A stretch of DNA of 64,000 nucleotides, taken from the NCBI GenBank assembly GCA_029216955.1, contig JANAVB010015600.1, forward strand, positions 25,224,010-25,288,009. Direction: 5' to 3'. Within the stretch, counting starts at the first letter, position 1; each line of letters starts with the position of its first letter. This stretch comes from Iris pallida (Eukaryota > Streptophyta > Magnoliopsida > Asparagales > Iridaceae). The notes beneath the pieces were generated by a model, which was not told the origin of the DNA, ran no database searches, and saw only the letters and a list, made by a program, of their open reading frames with translations. Below, in pieces: positions 22,501 to 33,239 of the stretch. Position numbers and translations under genes: made by a program.

Positions 22501-23007
22501 TTTACTCATATATATATAATACAATCCTAGTTACATGTATATTCATACATGCTCCTTAAGTCCAAATAAAATTTTGTAAAATTTTAAGAGAAAAGAAAAA
22601 TAAAATTATTTTCTAAAATATTTTGATTAAAGACTTTCTTGTACCCAATTACCTATAGTGTAGCCACTACAGCCACTTTTAATATTAAAAAATATAATTT
22701 CAGTAGTGAAATTCAAGGCTATTCAATACTTGTGACAAATACGTAAAATTTAAAATAAAACAAATTCCTTAAAATTCAAGAATGTTTCGAATATACTTGC
22801 ATAAATGTTTATATAAATATTTACCTGCTATTGCCATAGCAGTAGTAGTAATAAATACTTTCTTAAATCAATTACAAATAATAATTTGTACTTATTTTAC
22901 ACATAATAACATTGATATTACTAATAATAAAGATAAGTAATTCTAAACTAAATATTTAATCAATAGAAAATAACAAAAAAAATCCTCCGAAATTTTGGGG
23001 GATTACA
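19513..23007 (-). repeat. 5' LTR of element B
   Basis: About 3,495 bp, TGTAATCCCCC (minus, 23007) to GGGGCGTGACA (minus, 19513). It ends in the same GGGGCGTGACA as element 1. An open plus-strand frame at 20987-21562 and overlapping minus frames lie within it and show no protein similarity. The region 22217-22403 holds hairpins and T tracts. Confidence 0.88.
22226..22360. repeat. Pair of GAACAGTGCTG hairpins in B's LTR
   Basis: CAGCACTGTTC-GCG-GAACAGTGCTG (near 22226-22250) and CAGCACTGTTCA-T-TGAACAGTGCTG (near 22336-22360) are perfect inverted repeats with 3- and 1-nt loops. Between them are a T tract and the smaller palindrome AGCAGCTGAGCTGCT. The second hairpin is also present, with one mismatch, in the 3' LTR at about 16355-16385. 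Confidence 0.88.
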
Positions 23008-23597
23008 CTTCTAGAAGCTCTGAGATACCAATAAAGGAGCCGTGAAGAAGCTATAGTCTTGGTAAAGGACAACTTCTGAGTTTCGAGATACATTTGAGCA
23101 TTTAGCATAAGGGGTTCAAAACTGAACAACATCTTGGAGATCTTCGAGGTCCAAGATACCAGGTTTGGATTAATTGTCAATCAAAAGAGCCACAGGTTGT
23201 GCTCTGTCCTGCTCAATAAATGCTTCATTAGCCATATTGGAGTGGAGGAGCCGCAAACCTGTCAAGGAAGTGATTCGCTCTAACTATTCGAAGAGCTGTG
23301 CACTTGTAGGCTATGCACTTATAGTTTGTGCACTTGTAGGCTGTAGACCGGTAGGCTGCAGACTTATAGGCCGAATACTTGTAGGCTGTAGAGAGTCTTT
23401 ATATGTAATCATAAAGATTTTGTACTAGATCTTTGTAAACATAATTTTTAATAAATTATTTTCCTTTATGCCAAGCTTTTTCTTTTGTGGTTTGTAAAGT
23501 GTGCAGTAGTTTGATATCTCATGCGCTTTTATGAATTTATATAAATCAATTTCCTCTTATGTTGTTTGTAGATGCTGCACTTTTTCATGCTTCTACA
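23008..23597 (-). repeat. Remnant of the 3' LTR of element C
   Basis: It matches about 56052-56587 (for example AGTCTTGGT-AAGGACAACTTCTG and the GTAGACTTGTAGGCT run). On the minus strand the LTR starts TGTAGAAGC at 23597. The leftmost 43 bp are one unit of the 48-bp minisatellite seen at 45040-45490. The rest was separated or lost when B inserted at 23007/23008. Confidence 0.88.
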
Positions 23598-23609
23598 AGA
23601 CCCCATTCA
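23598..23609 (-). promoter_or_regulatory. Polypurine tract of element C
   Basis: The minus strand reads TTTGAATGGGGTCT directly before the LTR start, the same form as element D's TTTGAAGGGGGTCT. Confidence 0.8.
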
Positions 23610-23885
23610 AAGTTTCAAACTTGAGCAAGTTTGGAACACATTGAACATAAGCATAAAATGACACGTGTCGCAGGGAGTGCACAGTATGTCGCTGACAGGT
23701 TGTCCTCATGCTTAGCCATCAGCATTAATGTTTTTGAGCCGTCGTTTCATTTAGAAATTATGATGATGACTCCTCATTTTTAGGGAAAAGATTTGTCCTG
23801 ATTTTATTTCATCTCCATGTTGTTCGAAGCATTTCCTCAAATACGAAGGGTGCATTTTGGCCTTATCTGCTAATGTGGCTTTGTC

Positions 23886-23894
23886 CTATAAATA
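23886..23894 (+). promoter_or_regulatory. TATA box of the antisense gene of element C
   Basis: CTATAAATA lies about 290 bp inside the 3' LTR boundary, on the plus strand, 109 bp before the ATG at 24003. The intervening leader is pyrimidine-rich. It would drive transcription opposite to gag-pol. Element D has a TATA run in the equivalent position. Confidence 0.6.
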
Positions 23895-24002
23895 AGAATT
23901 CGTGCGAAGAGAAAAACTTTCTGCCATTGCTGTTCTCCTCCAAACTTTTTTAGAGAAAAAAATTTCTTCTTCCTCCAAATCAAAAACACTAGTTTTTCTG
24001 CC

Positions 24003-27000
24003 ATGGCCCCAAGAGATCGAGAGCGCCCAGAGCTCCCAAGGCAGCTGCGACGAGTATAAGAAAGGCCAGAGGGAAGTGGCCAGCCACGGAGGTTGTTGAT
24101 GTCGACGACTCCCCAGTTGCTGATGCTAGAGCGTACGGAGACGTGCGGCCTCCTGTTGCAAGTAGGTGTTCGATGAGCATCACGCCTTATTTTACTGATG
24201 TATATGAGCATTTACTTCTCGGAGTATCGTCTCGAAGATGTGCTAAAGTTATTCCTGCTAATGCGCATGGGCACTGCTCTTCGGAGTAGTATTTGTAAGA
24301 TGTGCTAAAGCTCCATCTACCGACGCGTATGGTCGTTACTTTTATGAAGTAACGACTGTAAGATGTGCTGAGGTTTCAGCTGACGTGCAGAGTCACTAAA
24401 TAGCGTCTGTACGGATGCTTGCTTGCTGACGTGCAGTACCATAGTGACTGCGCGGATGCTTGCTTGCTGACGAATACTTGTCACCACCAGAGTACCTGTG
24501 CATTTTACTTTTTGTAGAAAATACTATGTTTTCCTGACTCTTTTTTTGTTCATGTGCAATTTTCGTGGCTATGCCACTTTTTGACGAGGTCCTCTTTAAC
24601 TCATCGGTCTGCGCACTAGGCATAAATGTCGATGAGGCACTTGTTAATCCTGCCAAGAAGTTGATCGCCCAAGGCCAACCGAAAGGGTGGGTGGCTAAGA
24701 TACGTGACCAACAGCACTCCTACTTCCGTCATATGATGGACCGAGGAAAGTTGTCTGTTCCCTCTGATGTTGAGATGCTAGAGCGTCGATTCCTCTTCGG
24801 TGACTAGATGACTTTAAAAGAGATAGACCTCCTGAAGATTTAGAAGATTGATACTTTGAGAATGATGGCCTTGCTTTGTATGTTCCATCAGTCGGGCGGC
24901 ACCTTCTGACCTTGGTTTTCTTCTACTTTGCCAAAAAGTGGCGTATGGAATAGAAATTAACCCTGGAGCATAGGGGATTAATGACGGGCCTTTTCAGGGT
25001 GGACACATATCCTAAAAGAAAGGATACTTTTAAGAGTATACGTGATGGTCTGTCGTATACTTTGTGGGTGCTACTCCCTGGTCATCTGCTCATCGATTTT
25101 ACCTCGGATATACATCCGTTTAGGGCTTATCTTTTTGCCAATCAGCTGCTAGCGACGGAATGCACATATCCGAAAGGAGCCTTCTGGGTTGAAGGTTGGA
25201 TCCATCCTGAGACTAAATGGCACGAATTAACCCGATGGGTATTGGGTAGATTCAAGACAGAGCTGAAAGGACCCGACTTGCATCGCACTGTAAGGGCTAC
25301 TGAACATGGTATAGAGATCAATCAGTCATTATTCGTGGCTTTACTAGAGATGTATAATCACCACTCCAGGACTTTCTATACTCTATGTAGAGAGATGGGC
25401 TGGCCCTCCATGAGATGTACGCTATCTCGAAGTTGCCTTGGGGTGAAGAGCCGTATGAGGAATATACTCCTAGCAAAGAGGAGTTTTAGGGGATAGAGAA
25501 AAAGTATCCTGAAATGTTGGTAGTATATAAAGAACTACTTTGCCATCATCAGGTATGCGTATGCCAGGACTCTGCGAAGACTCTTCCCCACATTTCTGCT
25601 TGGAAGGACTATATCTTCACGCAAGAACCGTCAGAGCCGGGGAAGGTCCACTTTACCATGCATAGAGCATACACCACTGATGAAGTAGAGGCCATGATGA
25701 TCAAGGTGAAGGTGTCAGCCCCTTCCATAGATGTTGAAGGAAAACCCACTTCTATCATTTATAACTATTTTTGTTAGAACTTGACTACTTTGATCTCGAA
25801 AGCGGCGTTGGCTGCTTTTCTGATGATATGGCTGCGAAAAGCCGTGGTTCCTAGAGGCTCTGGATCCGTGGGGTAGAGCAATCGAGAACTCATTATGTCT
25901 ACTGTGAAGTTGGTCTTTGGGCATCCGCTGGCTTTGCTTCCAGCCATGGTGTGTAATACCTTACGAGGCCTGCAGGAGCTCTCGAGGAAAATAATAAAGC
26001 ATCGAGGGAGAGATAGTAAATTCCCTCGAGCTGAAATCTTTTAACATTATTTGATGGATTTGTTGGCATTACACCGCCCCCGTTTGATAACCCCTGACAC
26101 GATTGAGTGTTATGGGAAGGGGATGTGACGCTACGCAACTACCAACAGGCGAAATGGCTCTTCCAGGGCATCCCCACCTGTAGGTGGATATTATGCTTCT
26201 TGGATGGCCATGATTTTAACAAGATTTTGCCCTCTTACATGGGTTATCTCACAGACGAAGAGCTAGTAGACCAGGGCGGACGAGAGAGCAATTTGACGCT
26301 CGGTACTTTTCAATGGCTGCAGTCTATTTGTCCCTCATACTTAGTGTACCGGAATCAAAATCGGGTGTATCTGGAGCCTTATTTGTCGAGTCGGTTTATG
26401 CGACAGTTCGACTATAGCCAGACGATACTGAACAACCCAAGCTCTTGTCTCGGTTGTAAGGGAAGTCTGTTGGATGGCGCCCTTGCGTTGTATTATTACA
26501 ATGACAGGTGCACTGGAGTAAAATTTATGATCCCTATAATGCACAGAAAGACCCATATCTTGTATTCCACTATGAAGTTTCACTTCTTGGCGAATAACTT
26601 CTCATCAGGTTATGATCGAGAATGGAGTCTGATTGAGAGGACGAAGTTTGAGGTGCCTCAGTCGACCCTTGCGCATCTCTAAGAGCTTGCATCATTGGGT
26701 GGAAGATCCTCGGATGGTTTCTAGTACTTCTAGGGAAGGAGAAAGGATGCAACACCCTTAAATACCTCGTCGAAACGTCAGACTCCTTCGGAGATGAGTT
26801 CTCCTCCAACCAAGAGAACCAATCGGGCTCTACCCAAGCAGTACGGACCCACACGATGGTCTTTGCCGCTGTAGAATACTCCGCCTGTTGAATCTTCTTC
26901 ACAGGTATACCTCGATCCTTTTTATTTAGTTTTTTCATAAATCCCAGGCTTTTTGCTTATTAGTATTTTGTTTGTACAGGCGAAGATGAAGTCTGGGTGG

Positions 27001-29078
27001 TTGGAGATACTTAGGGAATTTCCTGAGGTGCCTGCCCCCTAGGGTGCCCCTTCGAGAGTTGCTGCATCTGGTAGTTAGTGTTACTATCCCTTCTCCTGCC
27101 GAAGGTCCTTCTTTGAGAAGGAAAGAAAGAATTGCCTCTATTGTGGGTCCTTCGAATGCCGAGGCACCTATGATCGTAAGAACTGAGAAGGCTAGTGTTC
27201 CAGAGAAGAATTCGGCGACTGTAGCTACTAAGGCTGCTGACTCAGAAGATGTTTCTCCTCCTGCTCCTTTCGAGTATGAGACTCCGGACTTCTCGGAGCT
27301 AATGGCTTCACATCATCGAGAAAATTTTATGGAGCCGACTGTGGACAAGCCTGTCCTGATACCTAAGATCAGTCTTGCATTGGCCAAAGGCATGACTCCA
27401 GAACCTATATTTGTAATATGCTGAACAGTTGAGGATATTGAAGCACTGCCCGAGATTCCTTTACTGAACCTCCTCCTCGTACTAAGGAAGCGGTTGAAGA
27501 AAACTCAGACATTCTGGGATTTGATGAGGATCAAACAGCCGACAAATTACTTATGGAAGACATCCAAGATCCACACCAAGGATTGGTCGAAGAGACCACT
27601 GAAAGGTTGACAACAGAGGCTGTTGAAGAGTTAGCCAATAAAGCTATTGAGGATCTGGTCAAGGCGACCATTGAACAGCTGGTCGAAGAGGCCATTATGA
27701 AAGTAGCCGAGGAGGCTATTGAAGAGATGGCCAATATAGTCATAGAAGAGGAAAATGAGGAGACCATAGAAGAACAGGTCAAAGAAACTGCTGATAAGCT
27801 GGTCACTCAGGAGCCAGTCGATGTAGCCACTGAGATGGCAGTCGAGGAGACTGCTGATGAGCCCATTAAAGAGACCATTGACAGCCCGGTCAAGAAGACT
27901 GTAGAAGAACCGATTGTTGAGGAATCTGTCCATACAGTCACCATAGAACTGATTGAAGAGACTACTGACAAACCAGCTGCTAAAGAGTTGGTCGATAGGA
28001 CTACTAACAAGCCGGCTGCTAAAGGTCCGGCTAAGGAGACCTCTGAGGATTCAGTCGAGGTGACTGCTGAAAATTCGGTCATAAAGACCGCTGATGGGCT
28101 AGTCTCAACGACCGTTCAAGAGCCAGCCAATGAGGCTGCACAAAAGTCAGTCGCAGAGATAGTTATTGAAGAACCGATCATCCATGGGGCTACCTCTGAA
28201 CCAGCGATGCAAAATTAGACAACATCAAGAACTACTGTCATTGCTCTATTGATTGCTTCCATTTCGGTCATAGTGCCACCTGCCTCAGACGTACTCTCTA
28301 GTCATGTACTAGCGGTGCCGCTATTCTGGGACCTTCCATCACGTCATCTTCGATGACCCCGATGGCCATGGCTAATAATGCTCATTATGCCAACCTCATT
28401 CTGAGCACCATTCGCCATACTTTAAAGCATGGTATACAGGTCGTCTTACAGCATAACCAAACGTTTAGACAGGATCGGCCTGCAGTTAGAGCCCAGTTAG
28501 TGGCATTGCACGTGTATCAGGGATATGAGGCGAAAGCGGATACGATAGAGGCTTCTCTGGTGTAATTAGAAGCCACAGTCTTATAGCTTCAAGGCCTTGA
28601 GCATAGCCTTTCGTCCCTTACAGACATGGAACTAGAGAAAATGGCCGCTAAACTTTTCCAGCACGAATAGAGACGAGTGGCTCTAGCTTATAGGATTGCC
28701 GAGATTGAAGTGGAGATTGAAGAGGTGATCAACGCTGAAGAAGTCCAAGTGTACCTTGAAACAACCTTAGAAGAATAGTGTAAAACCCTTCGAGAACCGA
28801 TTTGGCAGTTGGAAAAGACATTGGGCTTTGCCGATAGTGAGCTGGAGAAGTCAAAAGACAAGCAGAGGTTCCTTCTCCAGCGATCCGAGACCTTAGCTCG
28901 GGAGGAGAGAATCGGTGCTTGTCAAGTAGAGCTAGACATTGCATGCCAAAGCATGTCCTAGCTCGAGGATGAGGCCGCCAGACAATAAGAGGTAGAGTGC
29001 CGAGCCAAAGAGTTAGTTGGGCCCAAGATTGCCTTTTTGAGAAGTCGGCTTGACGAACTTATGTGCCGGTCATCTTAG
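24003..29078 (+). pseudogene. Antisense accessory gene of element C (decayed; octad repeats and coiled-coil tail)
   Basis: This runs opposite to gag-pol, between integrase and the 3' LTR. Start ATG 24003. An early frame slip leads into a basic stretch (PRAPKAAATSIRKARGKWP, nuclear-signal-like). Conserved-looking globular segments follow in changing frames: 24565-24804 (ALGINVDEALVNPAKK), 24981-25430 (PFRAYLFANQLLATECTYP, GIEINQSLFVALLEMYNHH), 25514-25777 and 26107-26682. Then comes a Ser/Pro-rich part (27044-27424), an octapeptide array (27589-28179) and an Arg/Glu/Leu-rich coiled-coil-like tail ending LRSRLDELMCRSS at 29078. Position and layout recall the extra antisense genes of Tat elements, some carrying plant-mobile-domain-like regions; that link is inference. 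Function is unknown. Stops at TAG/TAA are numerous. Confidence 0.65.
27589..28179 (+). repeat. 24-bp minisatellite coding octapeptide repeats
   Basis: About 24 degenerate octapeptides in one open frame, for example TEAVEELA, NKAIEDLV, KATIEQLV, EEAIEEMA, then VEETADEP, IKETIDSP, VKKTVEEP. The register breaks once by four residues near TEMA. The array is acidic and has Val/Ile/Ala at fixed positions of each octad. Confidence 0.85.
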
Positions 29079-29165
29079 ATTATAATATTATTGTCCTTTG
29101 TCTTCTTATTCCTCTCTTTCGGAAAGATTTTTGCAGTAAAGAAAGACAAACTTTTCTTTTTCATG

Positions 29166-29171
29166 AATAAA
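29166..29171 (+). terminator. Poly(A) signal of the antisense gene of element C
   Basis: AATAAA lies 88 bp after the stop at 29076-29078, in an A/T-rich stretch. With the TATA box at 23886 it completes a transcription-unit layout on the plus strand. Confidence 0.5.
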
Positions 29172-29279
29172 AATCTTAGTTTTGCTTCTTTACTATTCAT
29201 TTATTGTGAACAATTTATATTAATGGGAATTCCCTTAGAGGTAGCTAGTCTTATCATGATAGGATGAAGGTAACTACGC

Positions 29280-29560
29280 TGGAGATTAGGTGTTTACTCA
29301 GAGGTAATATGAACATGGTAAACATGGAATTTTTGTGGTAGAATTTTCCTTACTCAGATGTCATGTGGACAGGGTAAGAATAGATTCTTTGGATGTATAG
29401 AACGGCTCAGAGGTTGTATGGACGTAAAATATTCTATAGATGATTATGACAACACGGGGTTTGTCATGGAAGAAATGTCTACTCAGAGGTAATATGGACA
29501 TGGTAAACACGAACTTCATTGGGGTATAGTAAAATAACTCAAAGATAATATGGATATGAA
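29280..29560 (-). repeat. Degenerate ACCTCTGAGT repeats after integrase of element C
   Basis: On the minus strand CATGTCCATATTACCTCTGA-type units recur four to five times (plus-strand ACTCAGAGGTAATATGGACA). A homologous array occurs in element D at 52765-53120, where it directly follows the pol deletion. Confidence 0.75.
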
Positions 29561-29649
29561 ATATTTTCTACTACGAAAATGAGGAAGGGATGAATTCGTT
29601 AATAGAATCCATAAGCACCTGCGGGGGATGTGGAAATACATATTGATTT

Positions 29650-30805
29650 AGATCGCAGATAAATTATTTCTTTAGAAACTTGCCATTGATCAACATCATT
29701 AGCAAATTGCCGTTAGGTTTGTCCAGCCGGTAGGCACCACTAGAATAGACTGTCTCTATGATGAATGGTCCTTCCCACTTGGTTTCAAACTTGCCTGCAG
29801 TCTTATGAGTCATCGTCATTGGTCTTCGAACTAATAAGACGAGGTCATCCATTTGGAATACCCTTTCCCGGACCTTTTTGTTGAAGGCTCCGGAAATCTG
29901 AGCTTGATACAGCTCGATACGCTACTGAGCTAGCAGACACTTTTCATCCAATGCTTCCAACTCCTGTAGCCGACGACATTGATTGTCTTCGTTAGTCAGC
30001 TGTTTGGTGATAGCTACCAACAGAGAAGAAATCTATATCTCCAGAGGGAGTACCGCCTTACTTTCGTAGACGAGAGAATGGCGTGTTGCCAGTTGGTGTC
30101 TGAACGGTGATACGGTACGCCCATAAATATTTGTCGAGTTTTTTTATTCCAGTCAAGCTTATTGGAAGATACGACCTTCTTGAGCAACTTGAAAATTATC
30201 TTGTTGAATGCTTCGTCTATCCCATTCACTGCAGGATTGTAGGCCGTCGATGCTACATTCTGTATCCGATTTTTATCACAAAACCTATAGAATGTGTGGC
30301 TCACAAACTAAAGGCCATTATCATGGATAATCCTTCGAGGAACTCCAAAACGGTAGATGACATGATGCTTAACAAAGTTGATTATGTTAGAGGTTTTCAC
30401 CTCTACCAATGGTATCATCTCCGCCCACTTGGTAAAGTAGTCGGTGATGGCAAAAATGAACCGGTATCCTTTGGAAGACGAAGGACAGATCGGCCCGATG
30501 ATATCCATTCCCCATGCTTCAAACGGCCAGGCGGTCACAGTGGGGTGTAGGAACTCAAAAGGTTGGTAGATGAAGTTAGCATACAACTGACATACCCGAC
30601 ACTCCTTAGCATAATCAACAGCATTTGGCATCATGGTGTGCCAGTAGTAGCCCATGCGACGTTGTCGGTCCTGTAACTTAGGACCAGGCTGGTGAGCTCC
30701 GTAGATACCATCGTGTGTCTCTCGGAGTGCTTTTTTTGCTTCAGTATTAGGCAGACATCGAAGGAGAAGTCCGTCGTATGAACGACGATTTGGTAGCTGT
30801 GCCAT
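29650..30805 (-). pseudogene. Integrase of element C
   Basis: The minus strand shows the zinc-binding domain (HDGIYGAHQPGPKL ... CRVCQ) and the core with the first catalytic Asp in WGMDIIGPI, the second in HDNGL and the catalytic Glu in NGIDEAFNKIIFK. The C-terminal domain reads VLLVRRPM, GKFETKWEGPFII, YSSGAYRL and NGKFLKK, the classic Tat-type end without a chromodomain. The enzyme inserts cDNA into chromosomes. A TAG stop just after HDNGL (near 30305) and others near 30005 and 29945 interrupt it. Confidence 0.9.
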
Positions 30806-30939
30806 AGAAGAATTGGAGCGAGTGCCTCTTGATAGAAGTAGCTTCCTTCGAGTCTTTAGGTAGGATCCCGTAGACTATGTAGTCTATGAACGGGAATCGT
30901 CAGTCCCGGACGTTAACGTTAGTGTTCGTCTATACAGAG

Positions 30940-31331
30940 TAACACAGACACATGTATAGACTATCCTTCGGGCAAACTAGCTTACGACCTATCACTGTGA
31001 TGGAGTACTGCATTTCGATCGAAGCTGCCAGAGAAACAGCGAGATCGACAAGGGTGTCAGCCTTCAGGTTTTGCAACCGAGGTATATGCTCTATAAAGAA
31101 TCCTGTAAATGTAGAGATGATGTCGATTGCTTCTTGATGATACGGGACAAAATCCTCATGTCGAACCTTATATTATCCTCTAACCTGATTGATTATCAGT
31201 TTCCAGTTGCCATAGGCCTCGAGGTAGTCAACCCCCAACTATTTGGCGACTTGGAGCCTGATGATGAGAGCGTTGTACTCAACAACATTATTGGTGCATG
31301 ATTGCATCAGAGAATATACACGGTGGATGAC
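30940..31331 (-). pseudogene. Second (archaeal-type) RNase H of element C, left part
   Basis: The minus strand reads NNVVEYNALIIR-like and then YLEAYGNWKLIINQV and YKVRHEDFVPYHQEA, the extra RNase H found between RT-RNase H and integrase in Tat elements. Its N-terminal end (VRVVLVTPDGLV) lies at about 36387-36440 across the CACTA insertion, whose GAC duplication marks the join. It contains several stops. This second RNase H is a lineage marker; its exact role is not settled. Confidence 0.8.
31329..31331. repeat. Left 3-bp target duplication of CACTA element (GAC)
   Basis: GAC precedes CACTACC and is repeated at 36387-36389 after GGTAGTG; a 3-bp TSD is diagnostic for CACTA elements. Confidence 0.88.
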
Positions 31332-31344
31332 CACTACCAAAATA

Positions 31345-31665
31345 AGTCATATTAGCGACGAATTTGGCGATGTTTAATGAAAACATCGCTAATTTCTTTG
31401 AATTTAGCAACGTATAACTTTGACGTCGCTGTTCGTCACTATTCTCGACGTTCAGCGACGTATTGCGACTTATTTTTTGTATCAAAATATTACGTCGCGT
31501 AATAGTCAGAAAATGTCGCTAATTTCTTTGAATATAGCGACATTTAGCGATGTTTTGCGACTAACATTTCAATAACAAAATGTTACGTCGCGTAATAGTC
31601 GGTAAACGTCGCTATATTCAAAGAAAATAGCGACGTTTAGCGACGTCTTACAATAACGTTGCTAA
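31345..31665. repeat. Left subterminal TAGCGACGT array of the CACTA element
   Basis: Many direct and inverted copies of TAGCGACGT-like motifs occur, including two inverted copies of a segment built around CGCTAATTTCTTTGAATATA. The right-end counterpart is at 35945-36380. Confidence 0.85.
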
Positions 31666-31689
31666 TGCATTTCTAATATACAGATCAGG

Positions 31690-32010
31690 TTTTCCTTTCC
31701 CCCCAATCTCACTCGAAAATTTCCTAAATCTTTCCTTTCCCCCCACCGACCCACCGACGACCGAGCTCCTCCTTCCCGACGACCCCCTCTCCCCCGGCAA
31801 CCCCTCTCTTCCCGAGCTCCTCCTCCTCCTCCATCGACGACCGTGCTCCTCCTCCTCCACCGACCTCCTTCTTCTCCTCGACCGACCCCCACTTTCCGGC
31901 AACCCCCTCTCCTCCGGCGACCCCTCTCTCCCCGGCGAACCCCTCTTCCTGACGACCCCTCCCTTAAGTCGCCGTCCTCCTCCTCATCCTTTCCTCTACC
32001 GACTAGGTAA
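31690..32010 (+). other. C/T-rich leader region of the CACTA element
   Basis: Strongly CCTCC/CGACC-rich on the plus strand. Long minus-strand frames here (Arg/Gly/Glu-rich, up to 169 codons) result from the base composition and lack family features. It may be captured gene leader sequence. Confidence 0.5.
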
Positions 32011-32645
32011 ACCCTAACCCCATTCTCGTGTCGCACATAGACACGACGTGGACACGGTGCAGGGACTCTAAATCCTAACCCTCTTGTGGACACTTTAATT
32101 CTTTGTTTGGATATCTCGTATCCAGTTGTGTGGATACAAGACCCCCCATGACACGTATGCATGCATGACACGTCTGTGCATATTTGATTTGGGTTTTCGT
32201 TAAGGTTTTAGGTTTCGAAATCGAGCTTGCTGCTGTAGCTACTGCTGCTTCTATATCTTGCTACAAAAAGAATAGAAGCAAATACCAAACCAAACCCAGC
32301 CCTGCTGCATGCCTAGGCTGGCTGCTACAGCTCCCCACTTCTTCTCTTCCCAATTGCATACTGATATCCCTCTCTAATATCTCACACATATATATCTAAT
32401 ACACCACATATAATAGTTAAACTCTTATATAACTATAGCTATATCTATCAATCTACATATATACATATGTATAAAATCTCAGGAAAAACTGAAATAAACA
32501 CACATAGGTATACTCATTGAAGAAAACTGAGATTTCACAATGGAACTTGGGTTTTGATACAAGAAACGAGATGATGGTTCCTTAGTTAGCTTGCTTATGT
32601 TACAATTATATTCTCGGTAGATATCGATCTTACCAGATAGCACCT

Positions 32646-32867
32646 ATGACCCGAGCAGCGGCACGTCATTTGAGGGAAACACAGATTGGTGAGGTGGCTC
32701 CTCCTACCGTTAAGGAGGAAGTGGCACCGGTAGCTAGTGAGACCGAAAGTTCCATTCATCTAGCACCTGCAGTGGAATGGCACTTTCTCGTCGTCGATCC
32801 CTCTTTTTCGAAGATGTTGCGTGATGGTATCATTGAGCGTATGCGTGAGCTGCGTGGTCATCATTAG
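32646..32867 (+). CDS. Small hypothetical frame in the CACTA element
   Basis: 73 codons starting MTRAAARHLRETQIGEV, acidic in the middle and ending with a charged helix-like IIERMRELRGHH. It lies upstream of the transposase on the same strand. I recognise no family. It might be a leftover exon of the transposase or of a second CACTA gene, or chance. Confidence 0.3.
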   Translation: MTRAAARHLRETQIGEVAPPTVKEEVAPVASETESSIHLAPAVEWHFLVVDPSFSKMLRDGIIERMRELRGHH

Positions 32868-33239
32868 TGTAGTTTTATGGATATATTTTGTGTTGGACTA
32901 TTAGTACTTATTACTAGCTGTACTTGTTTTATGGAGATGAGTTTATGGACTTAATTATGGACTTATTACCAGCTGTACTTATTTTATGGAGATTAATTAT
33001 GGACTTATTACCACCTGTTTTATGGAGATTAATTAGGCTAAGTCTTCTGTGTGGTCAATTCTGATACACTATGGTTATATGGTTATGTCATGTGATATAC
33101 TATTACCACTTGTTGTATCATGATTACTTGAGATTCTATTTCAATGTTTAGGATATGTCATAATTAATACGCCTATTATTTTTACAAGTATTTCAACGAT
33201 GTGCATGTATCTATCTTATAGAATTATCCTCAAATGGAT

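Larger units (their letters stand above)
16254..23007 (-). mobile_element. Non-autonomous gypsy element B (gag only), 3' LTR truncated
   Basis: Minus-strand order: 5' LTR (23007-19513), tRNA-Ile primer site (19504-19487), gag (18728 to about 17530), polypurine tract (about 17034-17021), truncated 3' LTR. Only about 2.5 kb separate the LTRs and no protease, RT, RNase H or integrase motif is present. It is inserted into the 3' LTR of element C, of which 590 bp remain at its right edge. No TSD partner can be seen because the left end is lost. Confidence 0.87.

Noticed and set aside
31648..32171. Arg/Gly/Glu-rich minus-strand frames of up to 169 codons
   Set aside because: They are opposite a CCTCC-rich leader of the CACTA element; stop codons are rare there by composition alone.
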